Assembly (NCBI GenBank): GCA_023333565.1
Contig: JAJKFH010003821.1
Coordinates: forward strand, 186,001 to 250,000
Direction of reading: 5' to 3'
DNA from: Puffinus mauretanicus
Taxonomy: Eukaryota > Chordata > Aves > Procellariiformes > Procellariidae
Length of the DNA stretch: 64,000 nucleotides
Of the stretch, positions 36,896 through 48,900 are shown in pieces. Position numbers and translations under genes: made by a program. How positions within the stretch are numbered: position 1 is the stretch's first letter; the number at the start of each line of letters is the position of its first letter. The notes below the pieces were generated by a model that did no database searches, was not told the DNA's origin, and saw nothing but the letters and a program-made list of their open reading frames with translations.

Positions 36896-37226
36896 CAGTT
36901 CATCATTTCATTTCAGAATTTATCCAATTGTATCAGCTGCAGACTTATCACAGGAAGTTTTTTCTCACCTGTACTGATAGACAGACCTAATGTTGGCTTG
37001 GACAGATTGGCCTCCATTGAGTCATGGTAGAGAGTGTCTGGGGATAACCCCAGTCCACTAGTTAATGAAAGAGAACACATAGATTTGAACTGCTAGAACT
37101 AACAGTTATGCAAGCAACTGGGCATTATCTGTACTCCATGTCTCCATGTTCAAATGAATGGTGTTGGCACTGCAGGATCACATATAAAGATGGCATGGCT
37201 TTTCTCTTAAATTCCCTTAAAAATTC

Positions 37227-37251
37227 TTTTTTTTTTTTTTTTTTTTCCCCC
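37227..37251. repeat. T20 tract followed by C5
   Basis: Twenty T in a row run directly into five C. It is the longest homopolymer in the window. No retroposed body ends here on the opposite strand, so a simple slippage tract is the likeliest reading. Confidence 0.9.
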
Positions 37252-38138
37252 TGAGAGTAGAAGGTTTGCTTGCCCATGGATGTCTTCCAGTCTGATGTCT
37301 CATGCTATCATCACTGATGTGTTCGTATGATGATATTGTAGCTGGAACAAAGAGACTGGACAAAGCTTGTGGGTGTCATATACCAATGTGCCACTCTGGT
37401 TCTAAATGAATCCTGCACTAAATACAGAGGGATTGTTTGCTGTGGGAAAGAAAGCAAAAGAATCATTCTGTCACTGAAAATAAATTGAAGGTTCCCATAC
37501 ATTGCTGTAGCCCAGGGTCACTTTCTGTCATGTGCTCATTTTTTTCTAGTCGGATAATTTTCACCCTTCTTTGTCCATTCTAAGATGAAACTTCTTCTCC
37601 AGCCTTCTTCAAACAACCAAAAAGCAACCCAAAGTTTGGCTGAAAATCCAGATGGAAGATTACAGAATCTACATATCTTAAATGAGACGGATGAGTAATG
37701 CGGCTTACTTGTCTAAATCACTCAGAAATCCAAATTACATACCACATGTTACTCCTTAAGCTAGTCAAGAGCAGTTTTCTTTTTTTTTTAATTAATTCAG
37801 GCTAAATGCCTTTAATAACTGCAGAGCTGAGAAGACAGAGCACTGCTGTAAACAGCGTTTTGATTCCATCTGACCCTTGTATTATGAGATCAGACCTTAA
37901 GATACATTATCTGGAAATGTGATGGTCAATTTTTTCCTTTGAGTGTCACTGGTTTAAGCAGACTTCACAAAGCTGGCAGTTCATGTAATCTATACGCAGT
38001 AGCTGGTCACTCTGGTATGCTCTCAGTTGCTACTTGTTAAAAATGAAAAATGAGAGCTGTACTCACATACAGGTGTTGCGTGTTTCTGGGGCAACAGCTT
38101 TGGAACACAGCTGTAGAGTGGGTACTTCCAGACACAGC

Positions 38139-38157
38139 AATATATATATATCTATAT
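38139..38157. repeat. (AT)n short microsatellite
   Basis: Alternating AT units with one TCTA interruption. Confidence 0.8.
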
Positions 38158-41100
38158 GTTTATCCTGACACTTTGCCGAACCAAAATTACAACACTGAAT
38201 ATCTTAAGATAAGATTAAATCCAGATTTAAACCAGGCAGGCTTAGCCAACTCTAATAAATAACATACTCTTTACAGAGATGTAGAGTTGCTTGCTTAGAA
38301 GTCCATGTATAGCTGGGTGGATTGGTTGCATATTATGAGGAGTAAGCCTTCTGCCTCCCAATAGCCGTGTTCACGCAAACTCAGACACATATACCTGCAT
38401 CCATGACCACAAGTGAAATGTATGTGATTTGTGCTTGAAAAGAGAGTGGAATCTGTTAGCTAAAATGGACACCGTCTTTACAGGCATTGTCCTTTCCTGG
38501 AAGCGTTCCAAAAATTGAACAGATGGCAAAAGCCTGATGACTTTTCAGATATTTTGTCTGGATCACAATGCAAGTGACATACTACCACGATGCACGTTCT
38601 CCCCTCCCTTCACTAGCCTGTTCCCAACCCAGTCCAGATATCCCACTGCTAGCCAAAGAAAATATCAGATTTGTTTTAATATAGTCCCAACCCTAAGCCA
38701 AAAGAATCAAATCTTAGCAAGGAAGGACATGCAAGTGCCCTTATTCTTTGCCTTTTAGCTTGCTTTTATTACAAGTCACTTCGGCGGGGAGGCCAAGCTA
38801 AAAACCACGGCAGCTAGCTGAATAACAGAGGTGCTGAGCTCTGACCTCAGACACACCTGGCAGCAGGATATCGAGCTAGAAAAATATGCTCAGAGAATTC
38901 AAAGGGGATCTGTGGTGAAAGTAAGACAGTACCTCGCATCTGTATTACTATCTGTAATGCCATGGAAAGCATAAGCCAATGGTGCTTCCCAATGAGCAAA
39001 GCAGAATGAATGCTTGCCTGCTTTGCATGCCATTCTCATGAAGAAATTGATTTTTCATTTTTAAATATAACATTGCACCTACTTACAATTTCTAAAACTA
39101 TGTACTGCAATTTGCTGGCACAAACAACAGATCCTATAAACTTCAGCAATGTCAGGTAACATCTTTCCGGAGTTCAGTCAATAAATAAGCTCCTCTGTTG
39201 CTGAGTGATTTCACCATCAAATGACTTTGTTCAATGTTGTGAAAGTGGCCAACCACACTGTGTCACTTGAGAGAAAAAGAAATCTGGAATCTGAAAGCAT
39301 GGGGAGCAGAGAACCACGCACTATAATTATTTCCCTGGAGCTCTGTCAGTGGGTTTGTGGATAACCATAGAGGTAAGAACTGCACCTCCCAGGATCTAAT
39401 CTCAGAGACGCTGAACAGGGACATTTGGGCTCTGCAACAGGAAGCAACTTGGCACCAGCCGTGCCCCAAAAAGAGAATCAGAGCTGTAATCTCAATACAT
39501 GGGGCTGCCAGATTTCCCAACTGTAGGGAAAAGACATGAGTGTCTTTTTCTGAGCCAGAGTCAGGGTGCTTGCTCTGATAATAAGATCTAGGGAGATGAT
39601 TAAAGAAAGAAGACAGCAGCTTGGAAAAAAAGCTCTTGGGAGTTTTTCTCTTCTGTGCTGAGTCTTGGCTTGAGTCACCTTGTTGACCTCTGGTTGAATG
39701 CAGCTAAAGGTCAACAGAGGTTTATGAGATGGGCAGATTTGGCTTTATCTGAAGGCATTCTACAACAATTCAGTTTGAAGACAATGAAAGACACCTTTTT
39801 GCATCTATCTATTTGAGTTTTCTTTTTAAGACTGTTATCAGAATTTAGGCTTTTAGTTGAGCTAGAGAGGTGGTCAGATTTATTCTGTCTTTCTGAAGAA
39901 GAACAGTATAAAAAATAATTCTCCATAAAAACTTTTGTTGTTTTTTGGACCATTATTTTGACTCTTCCCCCTGTCCTGTGCTGGGCTGCTGTAACTTGTA
40001 TCCTCCTCCCTGTGATCCCAGTGGAGCAATGAGACAGACAAGGACCTAGAACAGCTGCTCTGTACAGGCTCCCTGCCCGCTGAAACAGTCCTTGTCTACT
40101 CTGTTCTGTCCCTACAGCCAGGTTTAACCCCTCTAAAGTGGATTAAAATAATCAAGGATCAATTCACTAAATACTTTTACTTCAGCTGAGAGATGGTTTG
40201 TTGCTTTTTAAAGGGGGCAGAGAACACCCTTCAAATTTTGTTAAAATATATTTTAATATAAAATATACTAAGCAGAAAGATAAGAGCAGGCAGTTCTCCA
40301 AAATCTGCTCCTGTTTCACACAACCTGTTCCAGCCAAATGCACCGAGTTAGGCTTGGGACATAGATGCATCAGTAAGATGGGCTGTTGTTATTTTGATTG
40401 TTTTGTGTTGAATTTTACTGAAGGTGCCAGCTGATATGAGTGGGTTTCTGGTCAGAAAGAAAATGCTGCAAGAATATACCTTGTTAGGGCATCTATCAGC
40501 TCCCTATGGATTCACCTTATCTAGTCAAGTGTCAGAAACAAACACTTACTGTAGTCAGTTCTTTGGAGCCGATATAACTGTCAAAGAAATTGGTATTTCT
40601 CAGTATCCTTGATATAATTGCCATGTCCTTTCCCAGACACTGATTCCAGAAATGGTATGCTAAGTCTCTTCTTCTAACACTTGCATGAGGAAGCAATTTT
40701 ATTATTTGTTAAGACGGTCAAAATAGTAGATGGGGGACCTGAAGGCCTCGGGGATCACGGTGCCAGTCCTGAAAGGGGTTTGAAGCCCACAGGTGCTTCT
40801 AGGCTCGGTACTCTGGAGGGAAACACCGCCAGCGTCATTGGCACCATCCAGTTGGCTGAGACTGATACTGAGAATATCAGTCAGTGGTATGTGGGGAAAA
40901 TTATTTTACAGGAGCATCTACAGGCTGCAGCCAAGAACTGTGTAGGTGCTGACTGTGTAGGTATTGTGCATATAATAAGGCACAGTCTCTGCCCTCAATA
41001 TGCAGTATAAGCAAAGAAGACAAATGAAGGGTGTATACATGGAGAGGAGGCAGAAATATTATCTCTCTTTTGCAGATGAGAATCCATACAATCTTAAGGT

Positions 41101-44100
41101 CTGAACGCTAACAACTGAACGTCAGGGCCAGATTCCCATAAAAGGAATTGTTTACCAATGTTTTTCATTTGCAAGTAGCAACTTTTAAGACATTCAGGAA
41201 GAGAAAGGAATAGTGTTGCATGTGAATGAAAATCCTTAGGTGTTATGGCAATGTATTAAAACATATCACATCTGAGTGTTTGTCAAGTACAATATGCAAG
41301 TGGTGAATGCTGCAGTCAAATGTATTTTTCCAAGGAATCAGCTGCTTTCTTATTGCATTTATCAAATATATCTGCATGGAATGATATTTTCTAAGACATG
41401 AATCAACACAACATATGTTATAGTGCTTCAGCTTTGTTTTCGTAATGGAAAGAAGCTGCTTTAATAGCATCTGTTGTAGTGCTGGGATCATATCCTGCCA
41501 CAGTTTCTCAGTGAAAAAACTCCAATTTCAAGTCAAACAACTTGGATCCAGCATTAAAGGAATGGGCAGGCTACTTGTGGTCATGCCTGCTATTACCTAG
41601 TTATTGTTCTGCTCTCCTCTCCTTAATTATTTAGCAGAGTTAACACAAAAAACATCGTAAAAGAAACACTCAGACTCAGTGTCTGCATCATTTCTGGATG
41701 CAGATATTCTTCTTTAAGACAGCAAGGAATTTTGACTACAAAGTCCTATTGAAGTCATCACTTTTTTTCATTTAGGGTTGTATCTCCCCTACGCTGCAGT
41801 TGTCTTCTAAAATGTAGATTGTAGATTATCTTCCTTTGAGAGAACAGTAAAATGAAAACTTGCTGTACTGGGACTTGGTAAACTGCCTGTAATCTAATTT
41901 TATATTATGGGGCACCAATTACTGGGGAATTCATATGCTACTAAATGTCAGTTCCACTCTTGTCCTAGCAATGACAAAACCAATTTGTAAGTCATTCTAA
42001 TCACGAGAATGCCATGCTGAAAAATCTCCTTATTGTTCCTTCACAATTCCCCTGATAACTGCAAGAGTATGGCTCTTCAAGGTCCTTCCACCCTTACCAC
42101 TGCCCTGCAGTGGAAGAAAGTACAGATATTTGGATTTTGAGTCCTTTCTCTAGGGGTGGTAAAAAAAGATAATGGCAGAAGGTTTGAATAGGTTTCTCTC
42201 CTTTTGACCCTGCTAAGGTACAAGGAGTTTTACAGAAAAAGGAGCAGTTAGGATCATGAGATTGCAGTAGGTTTTTATCCACTCTAAATACTCTAGCTGT
42301 GGTTAATATTTCATATTTCCATGCAGCATAATAGACACGAAGGTGTGCACTGAGTGGAGATGTGATACCTGTTGCAAAGAGCTTCGGTCTAAATCGGACC
42401 CACTGGGATTTCACAGGAAATGGGGAAAGAAGGAAGATGTCTGAGGACAACAGGGAGGGCTTTTAGGGCAATAATCTGTGAATTACACCAGTCTCTACTT
42501 CCTTGGTTTGGTTTTGCAATTCTTATAAGCAGAACGGTAGTCAACTTATGCAAACAAAAGCTACCCCCGGCACAGGGAATGCCCTTTGAAAATCCCTGTT
42601 TATTCAGTAGATGAGGATATATGGACCCTTATGCTTTAGTGATAGGTATTGAAATGCCTGGATTGATACATTTTGCTATATATAAAAATAGAGAGGGGAA
42701 ATAGAAAACTTTGACATATAAAAGGATGATAAACTAGAAACATAATTTAAAAGAACTCTGCCAGTGTTTGAGTGTCTGGCATTTTCTGCTTCATGAATTG
42801 TAATCTTTGATGGGGGCAGGGAGGAGAGCTCATTTCAAGTCAGAGAAGCAACAGAGAGAATTTCTGATGAAAACCCAGGTTGGCTTGAAGGTACTAGCCA
42901 CAGGTAGATCGCCGTGGCTCATGCTGGCAAGGTCTGAAGGCTTTTTGTATCAGCGAGAACTTAAGACCGTGCCTGGTCATCCTCCAGAAATAACTCTGCT
43001 GGGGCTGGTAGGATGAAGGGAGTAAGCCACTGCCAGGAGACACATGCTGACTACATCCTACACAGTAGGATTAGCCCAAACATAGGCAACATCTCCTGCC
43101 CACCACTTCCTAAGGTATCCTCTATGTATACGTGTGGGTACACGATCACAAGTAAGGTAGTCTCGTCTGTCAGGTGCATGTAGTCCCTTCTATAGGAAGA
43201 GACAAATGGTTCCTGTCTCATCACGTTCCTGTGAGAAGGGAGGGGAGGCAGATCTCTTGTGCCATGTGTGAGGCTCTGCAGAGCGTACACTGGCCATGAT
43301 AAACAGAGATTTTGTTTATCAGCTGAGACACTTTCCTAATTCTTTTTTCTTGTGCTGGGTTGCATCATCCTCACAGAGCACAACAGTTCCAGCAGGCAGA
43401 AAGGTCATGGCATCTGGCCTCCAGTATTTTTCTACCGTCCTGACCTGGTATTAAGTTGCTTTGAGAACATCCTGCCACACTGATAGCAAACTGATGATAG
43501 CAGAGTCCGCTTACTAAAATGAGTGTGGTCAAGGATGAATTTGATACAAGGATGTGGCACAGACGTGAATAGAGCTACCTGTTCCTGCCCCCTTCCGCAC
43601 TGGAATTCTTTTCATTGAGGTGTTTCTGCTCTTTCATACATCTATGCAGATGATGAAAACAAAACAAACAGAAAAGGCAGTGCACAGTTGTATTCAGGAG
43701 TATTCTAGCAACAAGCTTATGTAGTTGATGGACACAAATACAAAAAAAAAAACCAAACACGTTCTTTGCTTATAGCTTCTTTTTTTTTTTCCTGGAGATT
43801 ATTATTCTCTTTATTGTACCCCAGTATTATATCTAATGCACTAAGCATCCCAGGTAATGATGCAATTTTGACAACATTTTAATTTATTAATGAAGTAATG
43901 TTGCCTCTGAAAACCTGGAACATGAGGCATATTCCTACGTGTAATCTCCATTGCATGAAGTTATATAAGATCACTTATCGATCCCCTAGTCATCTGCACC
44001 CTTAGTATGATTCCTCTATCAATATAATGTAAAATGACTGAGTTTCAGGAAGCAATACCTATTCTGTGCTTGGCTGCAAGTCTGAGCTCTGTTTTAACAT

Positions 44101-45514
44101 TAGCTTATAAAAGTTGTCCCTTAATAAACACTGAAGTCTTCTGAAAGGGGGAAAAAATGTCAGTATGGTCCTTTTGACCTGTAGAAGAGATGTAAATTTA
44201 CTCACACTAACTGGAGAGCAACCACTGCAGAACTAAAACCTAATCCTTTGAGCTATCACGTTTGCTCAGTAGCAAAGAAAATGATGTCTAGGGACACTAC
44301 GCAGCAGTTCCAAATCACGAGTGTATGTTCTCTAAATAAGGAGCAGCTTTCCCCCTCATAGTTATAAATATGGCTGTCCTATATGATCCAATGGGCAGCT
44401 GTAGCCAACAGAGGTCTGGACTGGACTGACAGTAACAGATGAGCCAGGGGTCCCATGCCCTGCTAGTCAGGCAGCTGGCTCTTCTAGATTAGATTTATCC
44501 ATCAGGGGAGTAGATGTGGGTTCAGCAGGAGGCAGCCGTTCTGTTAATGCTCTGTATTGTTAGGCAATAACCTCCGGCCTGTCCCTGGAGTAACTCGTTC
44601 ATACTTTTCAAATCAAAACGCAGCCAGCTCCAGGGTACTGGGACCCTCAGATAATGGCACCATTCCAGCCTCTCGTTTCAAATGCCATTGCTCAGCTGGG
44701 GCAAGGAGAGTTGCGCCTGACCTCTCCGGTGGCCTCTCTCATTTTCTGTTGAGCCCAATGAGCTTGATTCATAGGACCAAGGTAAAGAAGAGGAGTGCCT
44801 GTCTGGGAGTGTTTTTTGCTACATATACTGAAAGGAGCTACCTGGAGAGTGCCACTTGTCAGGCGGATGACTAATAAAACATGTGATACTAGCACATTTA
44901 ACAAGCACAAACATCGGCGTCTTGAGCGGTAAATGTGCATTGCCTAGCTTTTTGGACTTTTCCTGAGCATAGTAAATCTATACAATCAACACCAGAAACA
45001 TGGACAAGAACGTACATGCAAATAAAAAGCACACATATCTCCTCACATATGTTCAGCTCTCATCCCTCTCCTGATAAAAGTTCTACATTTCAAAAGCCAT
45101 CAATCAGCAGGAAGATATAGTTTCTTCTTTCTGAGCCTATTAACACGTTCAACACAATAAAAGGGGAGAGAAAAACAAGAAGATAATGATAGGGGGAAAC
45201 AAAACCAAACCAAACCACTCTTCTTGCAGTTCTGAGAAGCGTTTACCGATCTCATCTCCCGTAGAAAAATTCTGCTCTGTTTCAGGCACGCCTGAACGTA
45301 CTTAGCGCTGCTCTTGAGCACACAAAACATTCCTCGCAATTGCCTTCGCATCCCAGCAATCCACAGAAGATCTTACGCATTTAGTGCAGAAAATCTTTAA
45401 AATCTAATAGATCTTAAGCTGCACACAGGCTCTGAGTGCTCCCACGGCTCCCTGCCACCCCCCTCCTGCCTTTTGCTGAGTTAATCCGCAGCTCTGCCGG
45501 CTAAGGGGACTTAC

Positions 45515-45900
45515 CAAGGGCTTTTCGATGGGAGAATGCAGTTAGGCGCTCTCACACACTGGAATAGCTGCTACCCAGTAACGAAGCAGGAACTGAGAAG
45601 TCTCACTCTTTCAATAGCTATTCAGGTAGTGCTGCCAGCTTTCTCTAGCTCTCTGCATACACACACATTGAGGGGGGGGGAGACAGTGGGGGAGAGAGAG
45701 GGAGAGACGCAATAAACTCTGACTATAATTAAGAGAGCTCCTTTCTACAAATTACAGCAGCAAAAGATCCCTTTAGCAGCCTTTTAAGCATTTCTTCAAA
45801 AAGGAGTCCCTTACAAGAAACACTGCATCCTTCCTACTCTCTTCCTCTCCTTTTTTTTTTTTTTCCAAAAGAAAAATTAAAGCCAGCTCTCTCCAATATT
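45515..45900 (-). other. Possible non-coding first exon and promoter region on the minus strand
   Basis: Read on the minus strand, this stretch ends in CTTG followed by a consensus splice donor GTAAGT (donor at 45514-45509). The body contains pyrimidine-rich segments (C and CT runs at 45672-45712 on the complement), only very short upstream open frames, and more CpG and GC than its surroundings. That is how 5' untranslated exons of many vertebrate genes look. A TGACGTAT half-CRE lies just outside at about 45908-45915. There is no ATG in a useful frame, so if it is an exon it is untranslated and the gene would run toward position 1. No gene is recognised, and the 5' limit is arbitrary. Chance occurrence of a good donor is the main alternative. 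Confidence 0.33.
45672..45712. repeat. G9 run and GA-rich simple repeat
   Basis: Nine G in a row at 45672-45680, then GGGGGAGAGAGAGGGAGAGA. Purine-rich on the plus strand and pyrimidine-rich on the minus strand. It could adopt unusual structures, and it also fits a GAGA-type promoter-proximal tract. Confidence 0.85.
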
Positions 45901-48900
45901 TAGCTATTGACGTATCACAGGGAGGTTATTGTTGTTTGGAGTTTTGATTTTTTTTTCTTTTTATGATGAAAGTTTTATTATGAAATTCAGCCTTGTTTGC
46001 AGCCAAGAGGAGACCTGACTGTGCTCTTTATAAGGAGCAGCCTCTCAGGAAAGCAGTTTAGATCAATAATTTCACGCATTTAATGACAGTACTCATGAAA
46101 AAAAGCATCTGTGCTAAGCAATTAACTAACTGGGAAGGTAACAGTTTAGTAAATACACATCACTGCCTTTTTGTACCTACATACACCATTAAGGGAAAAA
46201 AACAATACCACATGTAAATTAATAGGAGGATTTATAATGGAACTCCTGAACTTGGAAATATTTTACGGAGAGCAAATGTACAGTGTCCAATGTGCCCAAT
46301 CCACAAGGAATGAGTGTCCAGTCTGTCAGCCAGTGATGATGGTTACTTGCTCCTAATACACATGAAGTAAAAACTGTCATAAAATTTTGGAATGTTATTG
46401 CATTTGGCAAAGGGATTTGAAGGATTTAAGAAAGTTAAATCTCCAAGACAGATCCTTTCTTTATTAAAAAATCCTCTTTCTCTGAAGCTTTAAAATTATT
46501 TATCCTTTCATTACTTCTGATGTCACCTTTGATAAAAATCAGATAAAATATATCCTCTCCCTAACTAAAAGAAGAAAGTGTTCTGGAAGATTTCCCTCCA
46601 TCAGTCCATCTCTCTTTCTCACACATAATCACCCATACACCCGCCTACACACATGCACAACGCGATAAAAAAAGTAACAACTGGGGGAAAAATCATCGAT
46701 TTCCTCTAATTTACTAACAGCCTTGTTCCCCAGATAGCAATGGCTTTGTCCAGATCTTGGTACAACCACAGTAACCACAGGGTCATCTGTAAAGCAGGTG
46801 AAAAAAGGGTGAAAAAATTAAGCAGGGCATATGAATGTGACTTTGCCCCCATGAGCAATGCAGGCAGCACCACAGAGCCAGCTCTGCAGAACCCCAGTGT
46901 GACAATGACTTTACGGACAGTTGCTTGGTACCACCATTCAGAGGCATGAGGGAAACCTTGAAATAAGGATGGAAATGGGGAGAAGAGAAAATAATTAACA
47001 AAAGCCTATTAAAAAAGCAGTCACAACTGAGAGTTGCCTTATTGACAGCTCTATCTAAAACACATTAATGCTCTGCAACGCTCCATGACACTCTTGTTCA
47101 ACCTGCTAACCTTTTTGCAGGGGATGTTCTCACACATAGGTGTCCAGTTGTTAATCTCCAAAGCATGCACTTAGTATTTAATTTCTCTTCATCGAAGACA
47201 AATAATTCTGGGGTCTTGCCAAGTTTATTAGGAAGTCATAAAACACGAAATGTTCAGGCGGAGGCTACTTCTGGGCTTTGACTTGTCTCAGTAGCAGAAG
47301 TCTTGAAAAGATGGAAATTTCTCGTCTTCATTGCTCCTGCCTCCTTCTTGCTCAGAATGGACAAGACACGATGGTGGATACAACCTTGTGTTTAAGCCAC
47401 AGACCAGCCCTGCCTGGCACCTCTCATTCCTAAAGGGACCCCAATGTGGAGGAGCTCAGGAAGCATCTGGAGTCATTGGAGGACACAGAGAGTAGCAGCC
47501 ATGACATCCAAGTCTTTGTTTTTCCTGCTACAAAAAGGAGGGAGTATTAGTTGCCTACAGCCTGTACATTGCAGCATCTCACTGTTAGCATCATTTGCTG
47601 TGGAAGTTCACCCTTATGAAAAGTATGCTCAGTCTCTCTATTCATCCTTTGGAGAGGTCAGCCAGGAGATTGGTAAGCTACGATGCTTGCAATGCCAGAG
47701 AGCTTCTCCCAAGGTCAGAGCTGCTCTGTCAGCACTATTGGGGCTTCTCGTCAGTACCCCAAAGATAGCCCCAGCTCTTCCCCACCGCAAACACCCTTGC
47801 TGCAGGACCATGAGGATCTTAAATCCCATCGCTACGCTCCCATAGCTGGTATGTCTGTACTACCACAGTAGGACAGAGCATGGCTTAGGGAAGAGCTGCA
47901 GGTATCTGCCATAGGTAGAGCATCTCTGCCTTGCAAGCTGTACTAGCTGAAGTTGTTATTTTTGAAAAGCTTGTTGCTAGAAATTACAAGTAGACAATGG
48001 AAATCTGTTTATGTTGTGAGGGCAACCGGAATAGCTGACACTTGACATCTTTTTGCATTAAAACCAAACTTTCCAGCCCTCCAGCTACTCCTCCATCTGG
48101 GCTTGCTAAAAGAAGGCTTCACAGAGAAGAATGGAAACAAAGGGTTCAAAGAATGAGTATTACCTTTAGAATGATAGGAAGGCTCTATTCTTAGGGGATT
48201 ATATTAATTCAGTCAGATCCGCGGGTTGTCACTTGTGAGGACATGCAACTTACACTTTAATAAAAAAGATTCCTTTTTTTAGTGCAGGTAAAGAGGCTGG
48301 GAGAGCTCTCCCATAAATTACTGCTCTACAACTTGGAAAGAACTAACAAATCATCTGTGACCTGTGAATCTAATTTTACTGTGCAAAGAAGTTTTCCTCT
48401 AGGGCTCTTTTCCTCATACATGTGTCTATTTGCCATTCTTCATTGACATAAACCAATTTCTGTGGTTTGCCTGTCAATAACTGTACTTAACTTTTAATGT
48501 GTAATAGTAAAGCCATTGACCCCCAGTAGAAGCAGGTTCTTAAAGAAACAGCTCTCATTTTCCCTCGGATGTGCAACATTTTGCTTTAAATATACCTCTG
48601 AACTGAAATGTGCACTTAATACACTAGAGGATGGGGGTGATATAAGGTTTTTTGTATTTCTTGTGTGGATGCTACTTTCCATCATTATCAACTAGGAGTT
48701 TTACACACTGGTATCTTGCTTACTGTCTGAAAATAATAAGATGTATCTAATAGGGCACATGATACTTTGGCAGTCAGTGTGGAGTGGGTACTGACTGGGG
48801 CTAACATGTCCTAATGATGTTTTTTCCTCTGTCTCTTCATCTTCCTCCAAACGCTCTCCATGCATGACTGATTGTCCAGAAAGCTTACACTAAGTGAGCA

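Larger units (their letters stand above)
31681..45514. other. Non-coding stretch, mostly AT-rich
   Basis: No gene recognised. Simple repeats at 32431-32455, 36353-36365, 36876-36895, 37227-37251 and 38139-38157 are listed separately or noted here (T13 at 36353-36365). The 199-codon minus frame at 33465-34064 and the plus frame at 40681-41010 show no domain. 41055-41085 has a TTTTGCAGATGAGA-like block that faintly resembles a MIR core, too short to call. 43840-43980 is AT-rich and looks non-random but cannot be assigned. Confidence 0.5.

Noticed and set aside
40681..41010. Gly/Glu-rich open frame of about 109 codons
   Set aside because: It starts at a non-ATG codon, has no recognisable domain and no splice context. 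The 3' half has a repeat-like feel (TGTGTAGGTGCTGACTGTGTAGG), but no element could be named.
41055..41085. MIR-core-like block (TTTTGCAGATGAGA)
   Set aside because: The match is under 25 bases and the flanks do not continue as MIR; likely chance.
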